A stretch of DNA of 64,000 nt from Selaginella moellendorffii (GCF_000143415.4 NW_003314429.1:1-64000); one strand, 5' to 3'. Shown: positions 1-11,705, numbered from the stretch's first letter. The notes: a model not told the origin generated them from the sequence alone. Program-made: numbers and translations.

Positions 1-518
1 ACACTTATCTCCGTGATATATTCTTCAGAGTCTTTGACCACTTTCCTGTCTTTGCCAGCTCCTCATCGCAAGGAAGGTAACATTAGAGCAAGGTTGTGAT
101 TTTTCTACTCAATTCTTCTTCCAGAAGCTCCTTTGCAACCTTTGCTCTCAAAGGGAGATTTCAAAAACAGCAACAAACTAAGCAGCACTGGATCTGAGCA
201 CGACTTCAACGAAGTAAAGAAGCCGTCCCAGCACCGTCTTGTCACGTACATCTACTCATTCTTTTTATCTTTTGCAAGTATCTACTTGGCTATGTTGCTC
301 ACTAGACCGGGATGCTATTAACGTTGGCTAGCTTTCAAAATAGGTCCAGATTGGCACAATGTGTTTCACAGCGGCACTATACATTTTGTTGCTCATAGCT
401 TCACTCATTTTTTCAGCGCTGTTATATACATATCACATGGGCTGTTCCTTCATTTCCCTTTTTTATCTTATAAAAAACATAAGCATGAAGCATCACTTGT
501 TTCTTTTTTCCTATGAAT

Positions 519-788
519 CTACAGTGGTGTTTTGCTTCCAGGGACTTTATCAATTTTTTGCACTGAAGCAGTGAGATCTCCATCTTTATCTATGTTTATA
601 GTGCATATGTCTCCGATTTCACTTCCATGATTCTTTAAGAATATCTGCCAGTTTGTATCGGTCTCAAATATGTTGTCGTTTTTTGTACTAGAGCACAGTT
701 TGAACATGAATTCAGATGTTTCATCGAACACACAGATAATGTTTTGATTGTTGCAGCGGAAACAGTCTTCCATAGTTTTTCTTGTCAA
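519..788 (-). CDS. Small ORF with faint B3-like C-terminal half (unassigned)
   Basis: An 89-codon open frame in AT-rich DNA. Around residues 47-70 the order Trp, Phe-Leu, Gly, Gly-Asp (core 'NWQIFLKNHGSEIGDICTIN') resembles the end of a plant B3 DNA-binding domain, where a W..F...G...GD pattern is common. The match is short, and no flanking exon could be joined to it. It may be a gene fragment or chance. The rest of 1-949 shows only short AT-rich open frames that I cannot assign. Confidence 0.2.
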   Translation of the reverse strand: MTRKTMEDCFRCNNQNIICVFDETSEFMFKLCSSTKNDNIFETDTNWQIFLKNHGSEIGDICTINIDKDGDLTASVQKIDKVPGSKTPL

Positions 789-949
789 TTCATTTGGAAA
801 CTACTAGTGGTTTTCAAATATTTTTTCTACAAATTATAAAATACAACACGCATACATACCGTCAACCAAACGCCTTTGCAGAAGTGGAAAGGACGAAGAA
901 TGAATGAAAAATTCATTCTATTTGACCTAAACCTAACTACCAGTTTCAC

Positions 950-2358
950 ATGGAAAAGAACTTTGTTCCCCCCAATCTACCCAGAGATGTAGTTTTCAGA
1001 ATTGCAGAAAGCAATGGCTTTTGTAGCGCAGTTTTTTCATGTGTAGCTAAAGAATTTTACATGGAATTTCAAAGTGATAGAATTTGGCAATTGCATTGTG
1101 AACAGGATTTTTCTGTCTACATGTGTACAGATTACGAAGGTAGACGCTGCAGAACGTACAAGGTTTGTATTTTCACTGATTTGCTTAAAACAAATGTCAA
1201 ACTTTGCTACAGGAAACTTACAAGAGTTGGTTCAATGTGTTCAAATGCTACAATTATAATACTACCTCTGTAACCAGAAAGTTGTGCCTTAAAATACGAA
1301 GCTTCCTCAGATTTAAAGGTTTTGAGTACATGTCAACCAAAGGTTTACCAAATAACGTCATAAATGAAGCGGAGGCAATTTTGAATGTCAACCTTCCAAA
1401 TTCTTTAAGATGTCTACTGCTTTCTATGGACGGTCAGCCTGAAAATTGTATCATCAGTGGTTTACAGCATCAAGAATACAGAGGTTTTATTGGTACTTAT
1501 TGGACCTGCAATACATTTATATGCTCGAAATTACTTTCACTCCGAGAGATTTGCTCGTTCACCATAGACTTGAGATTATCTGTGCCTTGTTTCCCTGCTA
1601 ACTTGGTATCATTTGGTTGCTCGTTGGATGCTTCAAAAATTTACTTTATAAATGTTCATTCAGGTAATGTAGACTGAACGTTAAAGAAGTCTCATTAGTA
1701 ATTGGCTGAACAGGTGATATTTTCATAACTTCAAAAGATTTCAGACTCAATTCTGAAGTTATGTTGTGTACACCTATATCTGTTCGTGGTGAGATGTCAC
1801 TCATTTGCTGGCTTGCAAAGCTTTCATCTAATCTGCATACTGGAAAATCTCGTTTAATTCAAAACCCCATTAAAGCTATATTTCAAGGTGGTTTGGCAGC
1901 AAATAGACTGTATCATGTAAGGCTTTACCAGTTTGTTCTTTGCTAATTCATTGTGTCTATGTCCTTTAGCATGGTTGTGTACCAATACCGGAGTTCTCAT
2001 CCTTTGCCAGTGATGAGTTTACATATGTAGCATTTATATGCATAGATTCAGAATACCTCTCACTGTACAACAACATATACCTTTGTGCATCACACAAGTC
2101 AAAAAGTAATGTCAATGATACTCTTTTGCACAAATTTAGCATATGGTTTGGTTCTGCAGAGGTAAGAATCTTTACTTGGTATTATATAGATGATAAATTA
2201 GTGTACAGGAGTATTGCTATGATGGAAGAACATATGGTGTCATGACTAAAACATTTACATTGGAATTTCCACTATGCACTGTGTGGGTTGCATGCAAGTC
2301 GAAATCAGAAACTTTGACTAAATCCCTGGATGTATCTTTTTTGGATTATATGTTTTAA
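950..2358 (+). CDS. F-box protein with SMI1/KNR4 domain, SKIP16-like, five exons
   Basis: Predicted SCF ubiquitin-ligase substrate receptor. Exons 950-1162, 1213-1663, 1714-1916, 1970-2161 and 2209-2358 have GT-AG borders and keep phase, giving about 402 aa. Residues 8-55 form an F-box ('NLPRDVVFRIAESNGF', then 'DRIWQLHCEQDF'). The middle matches the SMI1/KNR4 part of SKIP16: 'EAILNVNLPNSLRCLL', then 'GFIGTYW', 'KIYFINVHSG' and 'LICWLAKLSSNLHTG'. SKIP16 is about 436 aa and ends in an ApaG domain. Here the last roughly 110 residues do not look like ApaG, so the C-terminus has diverged or been replaced. The gene is AT-rich like the surrounding transposon DNA, and the Helitron lies downstream. 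Family call fairly sure; the exact gene model is inferred. Confidence 0.75.
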
Positions 2359-2439
2359 AGCAGTTACATTATCGTCTCATAATATTATATTCACTTTGAT
2401 ACTCCTCTCCCATTAAGTATTGTCTCTCTTTGACCTAAA

Positions 2440-2667
2440 ATGGAACAGAAGGCCCATAAATGTCCTTTTGGCAGCTCTGTTTGCACGAGATACGAGGATT
2501 GCTTGCTCTGTGGATTCCAGAATTGCGCAAAGTCATATAAGATTTGTAATTCATTCAAGCGATGTGAATATTGTTTGTTTAAAAAAGCTGTTCTGAAATT
2601 TCAAGATCAGTATGGAGTCCAAGAGAAAGATGCTTTGAAGGAAGTTTCAAAAGCTTGGAATTCGTAA
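2440..2667 (+). CDS. Small cysteine-rich ORF (75 aa), unassigned
   Basis: ATG-started frame 80 bp after the F-box gene. It has eight cysteines in the first 45 residues, largely in CxxC or Cx4-6C spacing ('CLLCGFQNC', 'CEYCLF'), suggesting a zinc-binding knuckle, followed by a charged helical tail ending 'LKEVSKAWNS'. I do not recognise the family. It could be a separate small gene, a final exon, or transposon cargo. Confidence 0.3.
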   Translation: MEQKAHKCPFGSSVCTRYEDCLLCGFQNCAKSYKICNSFKRCEYCLFKKAVLKFQDQYGVQEKDALKEVSKAWNS

Positions 2668-3664
2668 CTAAAAATTTGCAAGTATCATGTAATCACCAAA
2701 GTCATCAAACCATGCTCATTGGCTTTGGCAACTAATTCATTTTATGTTCTGGCTTTTTTTTGGGGACGATTTACCAACTACTACATCTATTTGACATTTC
2801 TTCCCAACTACATCACATTTTTCTGGAGTTTTGTCTGTGGCATTTGATTGTTACCTGTCCAACACCTCGATTTGATGGTGAGTAACCTTTACCTTGCGAT
2901 AGACTGTAGTGATTGGACATTGGCTCCTATGGCAAACCACCCCAATTTGAGCTGTTAGTAGTTTCTATCACAACAAATAAATCTGTAGCATGTGGATTTG
3001 CCCAGACAACTATCAACCATGTGAGTAGTGCAAATATGGTTTCTAGGAGGCAATTTGTTTTTTTTAATTTCTCCTTCGGTGACCATTCTTTGGGCAACTC
3101 TGCTGGAATAGCTTTTAAGGAAGTTGGAGATAAGGGTGCTCGAAATCAAGCAAATTTATAGTTACAAAGTCGTTAATATCCTTATACCCATGATTTTCAA
3201 GACAATCAATACAGAAAGGAAACCTTTAGTTCAAACAATGGATTTCGATTAAGCATGGTTTCTACAAAAAATGGCAGAACCAAATTTATTTGTGGCCGGA
3301 TTTGGCTATCACACATTGCCTCAACATAACAGCATGGGAATTCTAAGGTGTTATTTCTAGCCTCTCTAGACAATTACATTTCTTTGTGATTAAATCGATT
3401 CGATTTAAATATTATACATTTGTTTTTTATTTTAGGAGTCACTTTTTTTTCGTTTTGGCAACTATTCCAAGTTATCTCTTTATTTAATAAATTATTTATT
3501 TTAGTTTTACTTATGTGTGAATCACTATTCTAGGATAAATGCAATTGTGTATGTGTATCACTAATATATTTGAATTTGTAGACAGAAAATTAAGTTTTTT
3601 TGATAAATTTTAATTTAGAATTTTTAAGTTCACATTTAATAATTTGTTGTTTAGTGTTGAAAAT
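2668..3664. other. AT-rich stretch between the F-box region and the Helitron helicase
   Basis: No gene is supported here. The left (3') end of the Helitron should fall in this stretch or further left, but I could not find a convincing CTRR end with its hairpin, so the boundary is left open. Confidence 0.4.
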
Positions 3665-5078
3665 CTATAAAATTTCCTTGTAGACTACATTCTTTGTGTA
3701 TATAATTTGTTGTCTCTTTTTAAATTTACCTTGGTTCTTACATTCTTCTACACATATAACTATTCGGTCTTTAGAGGTACATCGTGATAGTGCAACATAT
3801 AATTGCCCATGTCCAAAAACAGGACGTGGTAAGAAGATTCCAACATTATTTAAAGTTTGGCCCTGTGATTTGCATATTGTAATTGAGAATGCAAGTCTCA
3901 AAGGAAATTGTCGTCTTTTTAATACAATTGTCGTCTTTTTCATTTGTATTAAAACCTACACATGTCACCATCTGTAGGTTTTAGTATGATTCTTGGTAGT
4001 AAGACCTTTTTTCCTTCTCTATCTCCATGTAATATTTTTGCTTCTATTACATTTTGTAATGCTGATGTAATCATTAACTTAGTACCATTACATAAACCTT
4101 TTTTTACATCAAGATTTCGTAGAAGCATCACAATGCTTCCAATTTTTATATTTAAGTTATGCGGAGGCATCCCAGATGGTGTTATGGAATTAAGATATTT
4201 TACTGGGTAGTCCAGTATTTCTTCAAAAGAATCACTATCAATTGTATCCACACTTTTAAAAGAAAACAGTCTTCCTGACATCCTTGTTAGAACTTGTTCA
4301 TTTATATCTAACGAATGATCATTCAATGTCGTTAAGATTGCTTTTTGTGAGTTACTTATAGAAGGTAACACTTTTTGACCGAACACAGCATCTATCATGG
4401 AATTCTTGGTTGTACATTTTTTTGGTAGTTCTACTATATCATCTTCATATCCATCAAGTCTTGGTAAATTACCATTTCCGAGCCTAATTAACCACTCTGA
4501 CCACTCCTTTTCATCTTTGTTAACATGCATATTTTCTGTAAGTGTATATTTCACTACAAATGGCCATATAAAACTTGATTTAACACTATTTTGTACAATT
4601 TGAACCCGTCGTGCTCTTTTAAGCACAGGTAGTGTTTGTCTAAAATCACCACCAGTTACAACAGTTATACCACCAAATTTATCAGAACAACCTTTAATGT
4701 CACGTATTACACGTTCTACAGCATTAAATGCATGTACTGGAACCATACTTATTTCGTCCCAAATTAGTAAGTCTGTTTTTCTAATTTCATCAGCCTTCTT
4801 TGAATTTTCCCGTAAATCAGATGTACATGTTTCAATGACTGATACAGGTAGTTTAAATGTAGAATGTACTGTGCGACCACCAATTAATAGTGTGCTTGCA
4901 ATTCCTGTCCATGTTACAGACAAAGTCTTTCTTCCAAGTGCTCGTGAATGTGTTATTAATGTATTGAATAGAAATGATTTTTCTGTTCCTCCTACACCAT
5001 CGATAAAAAATATTTGTGGTTCATTTTTATCATCCAATGCTTTACATACTTTGTCAAAGACATATTATTGATCTTTAT
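3665..5078 (-). pseudogene. Helitron PIF1-like helicase, broken
   Basis: SF1 helicase signatures are clear: 'FIDGVGGTEKSFL' (Walker A), 'DLLIWDEISM' (Walker B), 'VVTGGDFRQTLPV' (motif III), and the C-terminal 'TICKSQGQTLNNVGI' and 'GHGQLYVALSRC'. Defects: a TAA replaces a codon right after 'LLNKDQ' at the domain start; Walker A has Glu where the GTGKS-type Gly is expected (GTEKS); near 3903-3950 an imperfect tandem duplication of an AAAAAGACGACAATT unit, with TAA and TGA stops, separates the last roughly 90 codons. It cannot encode an active helicase. Confidence 0.8.
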
Positions 5079-7622
5079 TCAGTAACGATTTGTTTCTTTC
5101 AATATCTTGGTATTCAAACATTTCATTCTCATATATGTTGGTTCTTTCTTTTTATTTTCTAGATATGTAGTATATGATATAGTAATATCATAATCTGAAA
5201 GGCATTTCCCATGTTGTTCTAGTAAAAGAGACAACTCTTGAAGTGCATGTGTATATGCTACATCCTCATCATTGTATTTACGTATTAAATCCTCACACAT
5301 ATATACTTTGTATTTATTCCATAATTTTTTAGGATCATTAACCTCACAAAAGAGACACATTATTCCAAATAAATATCTAATTTTAGAAGGCATTTGAAAT
5401 GTGAGAGACTCCTCTAGACATCTATCCCATTCTTGGTCATCCTGTAATAATCCCATCGTTTGTGCAACTTCTCGATAGCTATCATATTGTATGTTTTTCC
5501 AATTACGTAAATGTTTAAAACTTGTTGCACCTTTATTATACAACAATAATAATCGCATATAAAATTGTTCACTATCTTTCGGTGGTACAGTATACATTCT
5601 ACCTATAACTTTCCAACCTCGTTGTCTTTTTACCCATGTTTTGGTTTTTGCATTCCAACTATACCATTCCGAAATTTCTGGATATGTTAAAGTTCTTGCA
5701 AATTCATCTCCTTTATTCATTTCAAACCATTCAGTAAGTTTTGTTCTATGACCTTTCTCTAATGCAATTTCTTCTTCACCTTCATTGAAGTAAACACTTT
5801 GCAAATTTGGTAAGTGCACATCTAATCTTTCAATTGAATGTGATCTTCCATGTAAATCATATCCAAATAACCTCCACATTCCTTCAGCAGCTGATACATA
5901 ATGGCAATTTCTGAATGCATTTATTTCATTCTAATCAAGAATATTCTCTTTCTCTGTGTTTCCTTCTTTGTGAAAGTGTATCTCTGCACAATCATGGCCT
6001 TTATATATATATTTAAAAATATATTTCACACTTTTCACAGTTGAGCAAACCTCTACATTAATATGAGTTTTATATTTACGCAAAAGATACTTACTATAAG
6101 GAACAACAAACCTATTATCAATTTCATTATTTTTAATGTAGATTTTATGACTATCATAATGTCTTTTATACTCTGGGAATTGGCCACTGATATTTTTTGT
6201 CTCTTCACAGTAATCTCGTGGATATCGAGATTTACATTCACCTTTTTTGTAACATGGACTTTCAGGAAATCCAGGACCACATGGACCATGTATCATATGA
6301 TTTTTCACAAGTTCATACAATTTAGGATCACTGTTTGGGTCTGGTATTTTTGCACTAACAATGTTGTCTACATCATATACGGTTTTGATTTTATTCTCAT
6401 TTTTAAGAATTACAAGTAGATGACAATGTGGTAGTCCTCGTTTTTGGTACTCAATTACATACACATATGCATTAACTTTTCCAAATATTTCTCCTTTGTA
6501 TATGTCATCTATAAGTTTTTGTTTTTTAGCATGGAAAACACGTGCTACCAAATCTGGTCTGTCTGAAGAACTTTGTCCTGGTAATAAATTCTCAGTTATC
6601 TCTTGCCATTTTGGGTTACATATTATCGTAATAAATAAATCAGGTTTTCCATATTTTCTTACTAAGCTCATAGCGTCTTGATAATTTTGATTCATATTTC
6701 TCGGTCCACCGATAAATCCTGACGGCAAAATCACAAGTTTTCCAGCACGTATCCCTTGTTGTTCTGCTCTGTTTATAACAAAATCAGAAAGACCTCCGTA
6801 TGCTTCAGCTCTTAATTCTTGTTGATGGTTTTTTATCCAATCGAGACGACCACCCTCTACTTTAGTGTACATGTCAACCATGTATTGTTGGGATAATTTT
6901 CCATCCATTAAAACCGAATTAAATTCAATAATCTTAATACTATCTCTTATTAAACCACGAATAGCAAACTTGTAGCGATAATACTCCATCATTGTTATCT
7001 TAGTTCTTTTTAAAGACAAACCCTTGTCTGTGTATTTTAAATCTGGTGACCAGCCTTCATTTCCATTTGGAAAAAGCAGTGGATATACCATAGGATCACA
7101 ACATGATGTCACAATTGATATCTCTTGCATACTTTCACCTTTCGGATGTATTGCAATACTACGGTTAAATGGAGGCTCCCCAGTAGGGTTTGTAAACACT
7201 GCAGCAACTTCATTTGAATTTGGTGCATTATATCTTCTTGGATCTATTGTATTTTCACCTTTTATATACATTACAATATTATGTAGTCTATTATTTATAT
7301 TTGAACTTGTCATATGAAGCTCATCTTCCACATCTTTTAGCATTTTAAATGCCTTTGCATATGGATTAATTTCTCGTAATAAAGCATCTAATTCATTCAT
7401 CAGTGTTATATCACATTTACTGTTATATTTATTTTTCATTCTTGTTTCTGTAGCTTCTAGTGTGTCTAAAATATAAAGTTGAGAATATTTTGCATCATGA
7501 CCTTGCTTAGGACGGAAACTGCCAATTGAATGATATACTTGTCCATGAATTTTGAAATAATATGGTCCATTACCAATCATTTCATCAATATTTGCCCCCA
7601 TAGATGCAAATGCCAAAGCACT
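5079..7622 (-). pseudogene. Helitron Rep (HUH nuclease) domain with internal stop
   Basis: A long frame with the Helitron-like N-terminal domain ('NGPYYFKIHGQVYHSIGSFR'), the HUH metal-binding motif in 'QKRGLPHCHLLVIL', and the catalytic tyrosine region 'VKYIFKYIYKGHD'. One TAG at about 5931-5933 interrupts it, after which the same frame continues for 17 codons into 'MWRLFGYDLHGRSHSIERL' and on to 5079. Near its 3' end an extra AT in a TATATGAG context shifts the frame, so 'MFEYQDIERNKSLLNKDQ' lies in the next frame and no longer joins the helicase. Confidence 0.8.
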
Positions 7623-7626
7623 ATTA

Positions 7627-7914
7627 ATGCTTTATTTCGTTAAAGTGGGACTTATTCAGTAAAGTGGGACATTAATTAGCATGTGTCCACATGCTATTTC
7701 CTAGTACTTAATTAATATTTATTAATATTTCTATCAGTTTTTTAATTTATTTTTTTATATTTCACAATATTATAACACAAAATCATATGAAAAATTTTTA
7801 ATTTATAAATTATAAAGTTAAAACTTCAATTTTTTATTGTTGTTATAAAAATGGCATGTGGCCACACACCATAAGTGGGATAATGAAAAGTCCCACTTTA
7901 ACGAAATAAAGCAT
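7627..7914. mobile_element. 288-bp MITE with 27-bp perfect inverted repeats, inside Helitron Rep
   Basis: The ends are exact inverted repeats of 27 bp beginning ATGCTTTATTTCGTTAAAGT. The 4-bp ATTA at 7623-7626 is repeated at 7915-7918 as a target-site duplication. The interior is AT-rich and has further internal inverted similarity (a GTGGCCAC-like core on both sides) and no coding capacity. Removing the element and one ATTA brings the two halves of the Helitron Rep into frame, which shows the insertion is later than the Helitron. The superfamily is not assigned: the 4-bp duplication does not fit the usual TA or TTA families cleanly. Confidence 0.85.
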
Positions 7915-8424
7915 ATTATAATTTCGAATTGATTCTTTGAATTTTCCTCGTTGGTCTGTTCCATCTAATAATTTACGAATCAGTTCAGGGAACTCATTTT
8001 GTTTTTCTATAGACACACGTCCACCATGACAGCATTGTGATTGTGTTTCTGAAGCAAAAAGAAAAGCTTTACAATAGTCACAATGTTTGTCCATGAGTCC
8101 AATATAATCTACTTTACATTTACCGTCTATGTTGTTTTGCAAGAGTCCTAAATGTTTAGTGTTTTCCATGCTCTCGGTTTCATTTCCAAGATTTACTTCA
8201 TTAACAGGTAGGGTAATAATTTCAAAAGTGTTTCTAAAAGTTTTTTCTATGGGTATCAATCTTGGAATTGTTGGGGGTTCTTCAAAGGATACCAGGTTTC
8301 TCACACTTACATCCATGCTTCTATTCATATATAGAGATGAATTCAAAGTTGTTGAACTTTTTTTTATTATACAGCCTTCATGTAAAATTAGATCACATGT
8401 TTTCCTCTTTCTTTTGCCGCCCAT
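7915..8424 (-). pseudogene. Helitron Rep, N-terminal part (separated by a MITE)
   Basis: Starts at an ATG ('MGGKRKRKTCDLILHEG') and runs to the MITE. Near its end are the cysteine-rich and conserved Helitron segments 'CDYCKAF', 'SQCCHGGRVS' and 'GKFKESIRNYN', which in intact elements continue directly into the segment starting 'SALAFASMGAN'. Here that continuation lies beyond the 288-bp insertion, so the protein is cut. Confidence 0.8.
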
Positions 8425-9059
8425 TGATCTGTAGGAGATTTTACAATCTCTTTTAGAAAATAGAAGCTTAGACAGCGTGTGCAGGCTCTAGATGGTGAAA
8501 ATAAGTAAATAGACTAATAGCCAAACCACAAGAAAATAGAAGCACACTGAAACAAAGTGCTGGCAGAAGCACAGCTCCTTAATATGATGCTTGGGGTCCC
8601 TATACTTTGGAGCAGAACAACATTACAAAGCCGGGAAAAAGAAAGCTCAGGAAACATAGAAACAAAATTACCTCTTGACAAATGCGAAAGCAACCTAATT
8701 GTGCAGTCCTTTTTTCTATGATTTGAAACAGTTTTTCTTAGCCTACGTGTCTGTTTAGGTACACTCTCGAAAAGCCTTTGACAGTAAAGAGTTTTGCCAC
8801 AGCTTTTTCTGTCAATCCTTTTTTCATTTGGGGCAGAATCATTGCACTTGGGGATAAAAAATTACAGAGTCATACCGATATGATAGCCCGGGTTAAAAGA
8901 TTACAGAGGGTGAATCTCTTTTGGCAAGATGACCGGGGAAAAACTCATTATCATGGCTCTCTATGATGGCACGATGGCAAGCTTGAGCAGGCAAAGTACA
9001 AGAGGCCCATGTAAATGATGTGAAGCTCCATGGTGATGGGCTTTGCTCTCTAGACAAGG
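8425..9059. other. Intergenic stretch right of the Helitron
   Basis: The Helitron 5' end should lie here, but no terminus was identified. No coding region is supported. Confidence 0.4.
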
Positions 9060-9250
9060 ACGGGAAGCTCTAGAGCTCTTCCATGCCATGGCCTTGAAAT
9101 AGGAGGAGATCGCTTTCGTGAACGTGTGGCAGTACTTGGAGTCTGCAGCCATGGCTTGAATCTCACTGCAGATCGCTTCAGCAGCATGTGTTTGCAAGGG
9201 CCGGGAAGCTGAAGGATTCCAAGGGGATGCTGGGCAAGAGGAGTGAGAGA
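9060..9250 (+). pseudogene. PPR gene remnant
   Basis: In one plus frame the peptide 'EALELFHAMALK', a stop, then 'EEIAFVNVWQYLESAAMA', a stop, follows the PPR pattern xALxLFxxMxxxGxxPxxxxFxxxLxACxxx. Two stops and missing flanks mark it as a relic. It is GC-richer than its surroundings, like the PPR genes on the right of the window. Confidence 0.35.
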
Positions 9251-9479
9251 GTCTGCTGGTAGCTTGTCGAATGTACTGGGATCTAAGCACTGCTTTGCAA
9301 ACGGCACAGGAGTTTGGTGGTTGTTACAAGGATCATTTTTCATATATAATGCTTGCAAAAGGTGGCAGTTAAGTTTTTGAAGTGTTTTGTATAATTGGGA
9401 GAATGTTTTGATATATTTGAGTGTGTATTTCTTTAAAAGGAGTGGAAGCTTTAAAGACACAGCTTTTCAAAACTTGGTT

Positions 9480-9510
9480 TCTTTTTTTTTCTTTCTTTCT
9501 TTCTTTCTAT
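9480..9510 (+). repeat. TTTC microsatellite
   Basis: A run of T-rich DNA followed by repeated TTTC units. Confidence 0.7.
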
Positions 9511-9915
9511 TCTTGTTTTCATCTCTCATTTTTTTCAAAACATCAAAGGCCTACATATGAATGAATGATTGTTTTGGAAGTTAGCTGTATCGTTCTCTTG
9601 TGCTATTTGACACATTTCTTGTCGCCATTTCCAATGGGGCTTTTGCAAATGCAGGGGTAAGCTGTAGGTGTGTGTCTGACCTCATCTCCAGATAATGTAA
9701 ATGCCGGAGAATATTTTTTTTTGTGTGTCTGCTCTTGGATCCAATGCTTGTGAAGGCGCTTCCGTTTTTCTTGCTCATCTGTCTCACGCTCACTGAATAA
9801 TCATCCTCTGACACCTTAAGAACGCCTTAGCAGTTGATCCACACAACAAAACAAAAAACGGCGCTATTGCAAAAATCTAGAGACAATGTGATCCCAGAGC
9901 CAGCCAACGCAGATC

Positions 9916-10094
9916 CTAGGCTCTGCCCTTGATGCTCATGGCAATCCGCTGCAATTGGAGGGAAAAGAGAAAAAACTCAGTTAAAACTGGATCTTACAAG
10001 TACAAAACCAAACAAAGAAAAATGCTACCTGTACACTGGTTTGGAGAGCTTGATCAACGTATTTTAGTGGTTGTTTCTCATTTGAAGAGTTCCC
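9916..10094 (-). CDS. Probable last two exons of an unidentified minus-strand gene
   Basis: A 66-nt exon (10094-10029, bordered by CTGCAG and GTAGCA) and a terminal exon (9948-9916, after a pyrimidine tract and GCAG, ending TAG) keep phase 0. They give 'NSSNEKQPLKYVDQALQTSV' followed by 'QRIAMSIKGRA' and a stop. Regular splice sites and an uninterrupted frame suggest a real gene end. Upstream exons may run through 10.2-12.1 kb, which is repetitive. I do not recognise the family. Confidence 0.35.
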
Positions 10095-10329
10095 CTGCAG
10101 GATAAAAGTCTTTTGTTAAGCAAACATGAGTCGTAATCTGCAAGGAAAAAGTCAATTTAGAAAGCAAGATCAATTCCCGAATCTCTCTTTCAGCACATGC
10201 GCAATTAACCTGTTCAAAAGATCAGTGCAAGTTTAAAGTCAGAAATATCACATTGTTTCTGCTGATTATAACGCTCTTATCCGTGCTCTTCATGGCAAAT
10301 ACTGGCAGGAACCTTTCAACTCTACTAAA

Positions 10330-10815
10330 TTTACACTTGCATCACAAAAAGGCTTTTTAATCCCATATATAAGAAACGACTATGAAAAAACTCACCTTCC
10401 TGTGTCACCAAAACCAAGGGATTTGACAGGCCGAAAATGGTGGAGTCCGTTTATCACCACTAGTTTGAATCTGCTTTTAAAACAAGCAAGAAAACTGGAG
10501 AAGTCATCAGACTAAACATGCACTCATGAATCTTTCTAATAGCATCCCAAGAGTTTAGCTAAACGACTTTAGAGAGTTTAGCCCAAAGGTCGTTGGTTGT
10601 CTTGTCTGGACACGAGCAAAAAAAAATAAATCTTGAACTCCCAAACAACCCTCTGTTACTCGCTCCTGCACAACAAGAACAAGTTAGCCACAAAGATCAA
10701 GTGAAACGAGAGATCATTTTAAAACCTAGAGCCATATGCACGCTGGGAATCTTGTTGCAAGCCCTTGACGCGACAGGATGAGAGATCCAGGAGCACCAGG
10801 CAGTCTCTTCGTTGC
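10330..10815. repeat. Diverged repeat, copy 1 of 3
   Basis: Shares an ordered series of segments with copies 2 and 3: ACTTGCATCACAAAAAGGCT, a GGATTTGACAGG block, AACTGGAGAAGTCATCAGAC, the palindrome-like TTTAGCTAAACGACTTTAGA, CTCTGTTACTCGCTCCTG, and CACGCTGGGAATC ... TTGCAAGCCCTTG. On the minus strand the 'ERVTEGCLGVQ' peptide sits after a splice-acceptor-like sequence in all copies. Confidence 0.7.
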
Positions 10816-11142
10816 TTGATCATATATGAGCTGCCCAAGCACGTACTCCTTGTTGTACATAATAAGAGGCAGTAAAATATGCACATGTAAAGAAGCACTG
10901 AGAATATGCATACATCTGAACCAGGTCTGCAGCTGCATCATGTCTTGACAACACTGTCACCTCCAAACCTCACAGCATATCTCTGGCCTAAAGAAATCGT
11001 CAACAAGAACAACACAAGAAAGAGAAAACGTACCATAAAATTTGCAGTCTCTTGATCTTCCAAAGTCGTATCAAACAATGACATGACCACTGAGTGGGTA
11101 TATTGTATGGCACACACAACATGGCGAACAGGAGGGATTGTA

Positions 11143-11700
11143 CACTTGCATCACAAAAAGGCTTTTTAATCCTATAAATAAGAAACGACTATGAAAACCT
11201 TGCCTTCCTGTGTCACCAAAATCAAGAGATTTGACAGGCTGAAAATGGTGGAGTCAGTTTCGCGCCACTAGTTTGAATCTGCATTTCAAACAAACAAGAA
11301 AACTGGAGAAGTTATCAGACTAAACATAGGCTTATGAACCTTTCTAATAGCATCCCGAGAGTTTAGATAAACGACTTTAGAGTGTTTAGCCCAAAGGCCG
11401 TTGGTTGTCTGGACACGAATAAAAGAAACAAAATCTTGAACTCCCAAACAGCCCTCTGTTACTCGCTCCTGCGCAACAAAAACCAAATTAGCCTCCGAGA
11501 TCAAGAGAAATGAGAGATCAGCCATTCGCACGCTGGGAATCGTGTTGCAAGCCCTTGGCGTGACAGGGTGAGAAATCCGGGAGCATCAGCCAGTGGGGAA
11601 CTCGTCACAGAGCTGGAGATCGTGTTCTTCAGACTGTCCGCCATTGACCTGTGCATGTGTCGCGAATGGCGTTGAACAGTCAACGATCCAGCCTTTTGCT
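11143..11700. repeat. Diverged repeat, copy 2 of 3
   Basis: Same segment order as copy 1, extended by a block present only in copies 2 and 3 (CAGCCAGTGGGGAA ... CAACGATCCAGCCTTTTGC). Copies 2 and 3 are closer to each other than to copy 1. Confidence 0.7.
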
Positions 11701-11705
11701 TCTGC

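Larger units (their letters stand above)
3665..8424 (-). mobile_element. Degenerate autonomous Helitron (Rep plus PIF1-type helicase)
   Basis: Read on the minus strand, this holds the standard Helitron order: Cys/His-containing N-terminal region, HUH Rep nuclease, then SF1 PIF1-like helicase. The element is dead. It has a MITE insertion between N-terminus and Rep, an in-frame TAG at about 5931, a 2-bp (TA microsatellite) frameshift near 5120, a TAA at the start of the helicase, a Walker A change and a second helicase frameshift near 3945. The outer ends were not located, so these coordinates cover only the coding remnant. Its AT content matches the local background rather than the GC-rich genes on the right. 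Confidence 0.85.

Noticed and set aside
805-830. ACTAG as a possible Helitron 3' end, which would place the F-box gene inside the element
   Set aside because: No terminal hairpin next to it and no matching 5' end; not enough to set a boundary.
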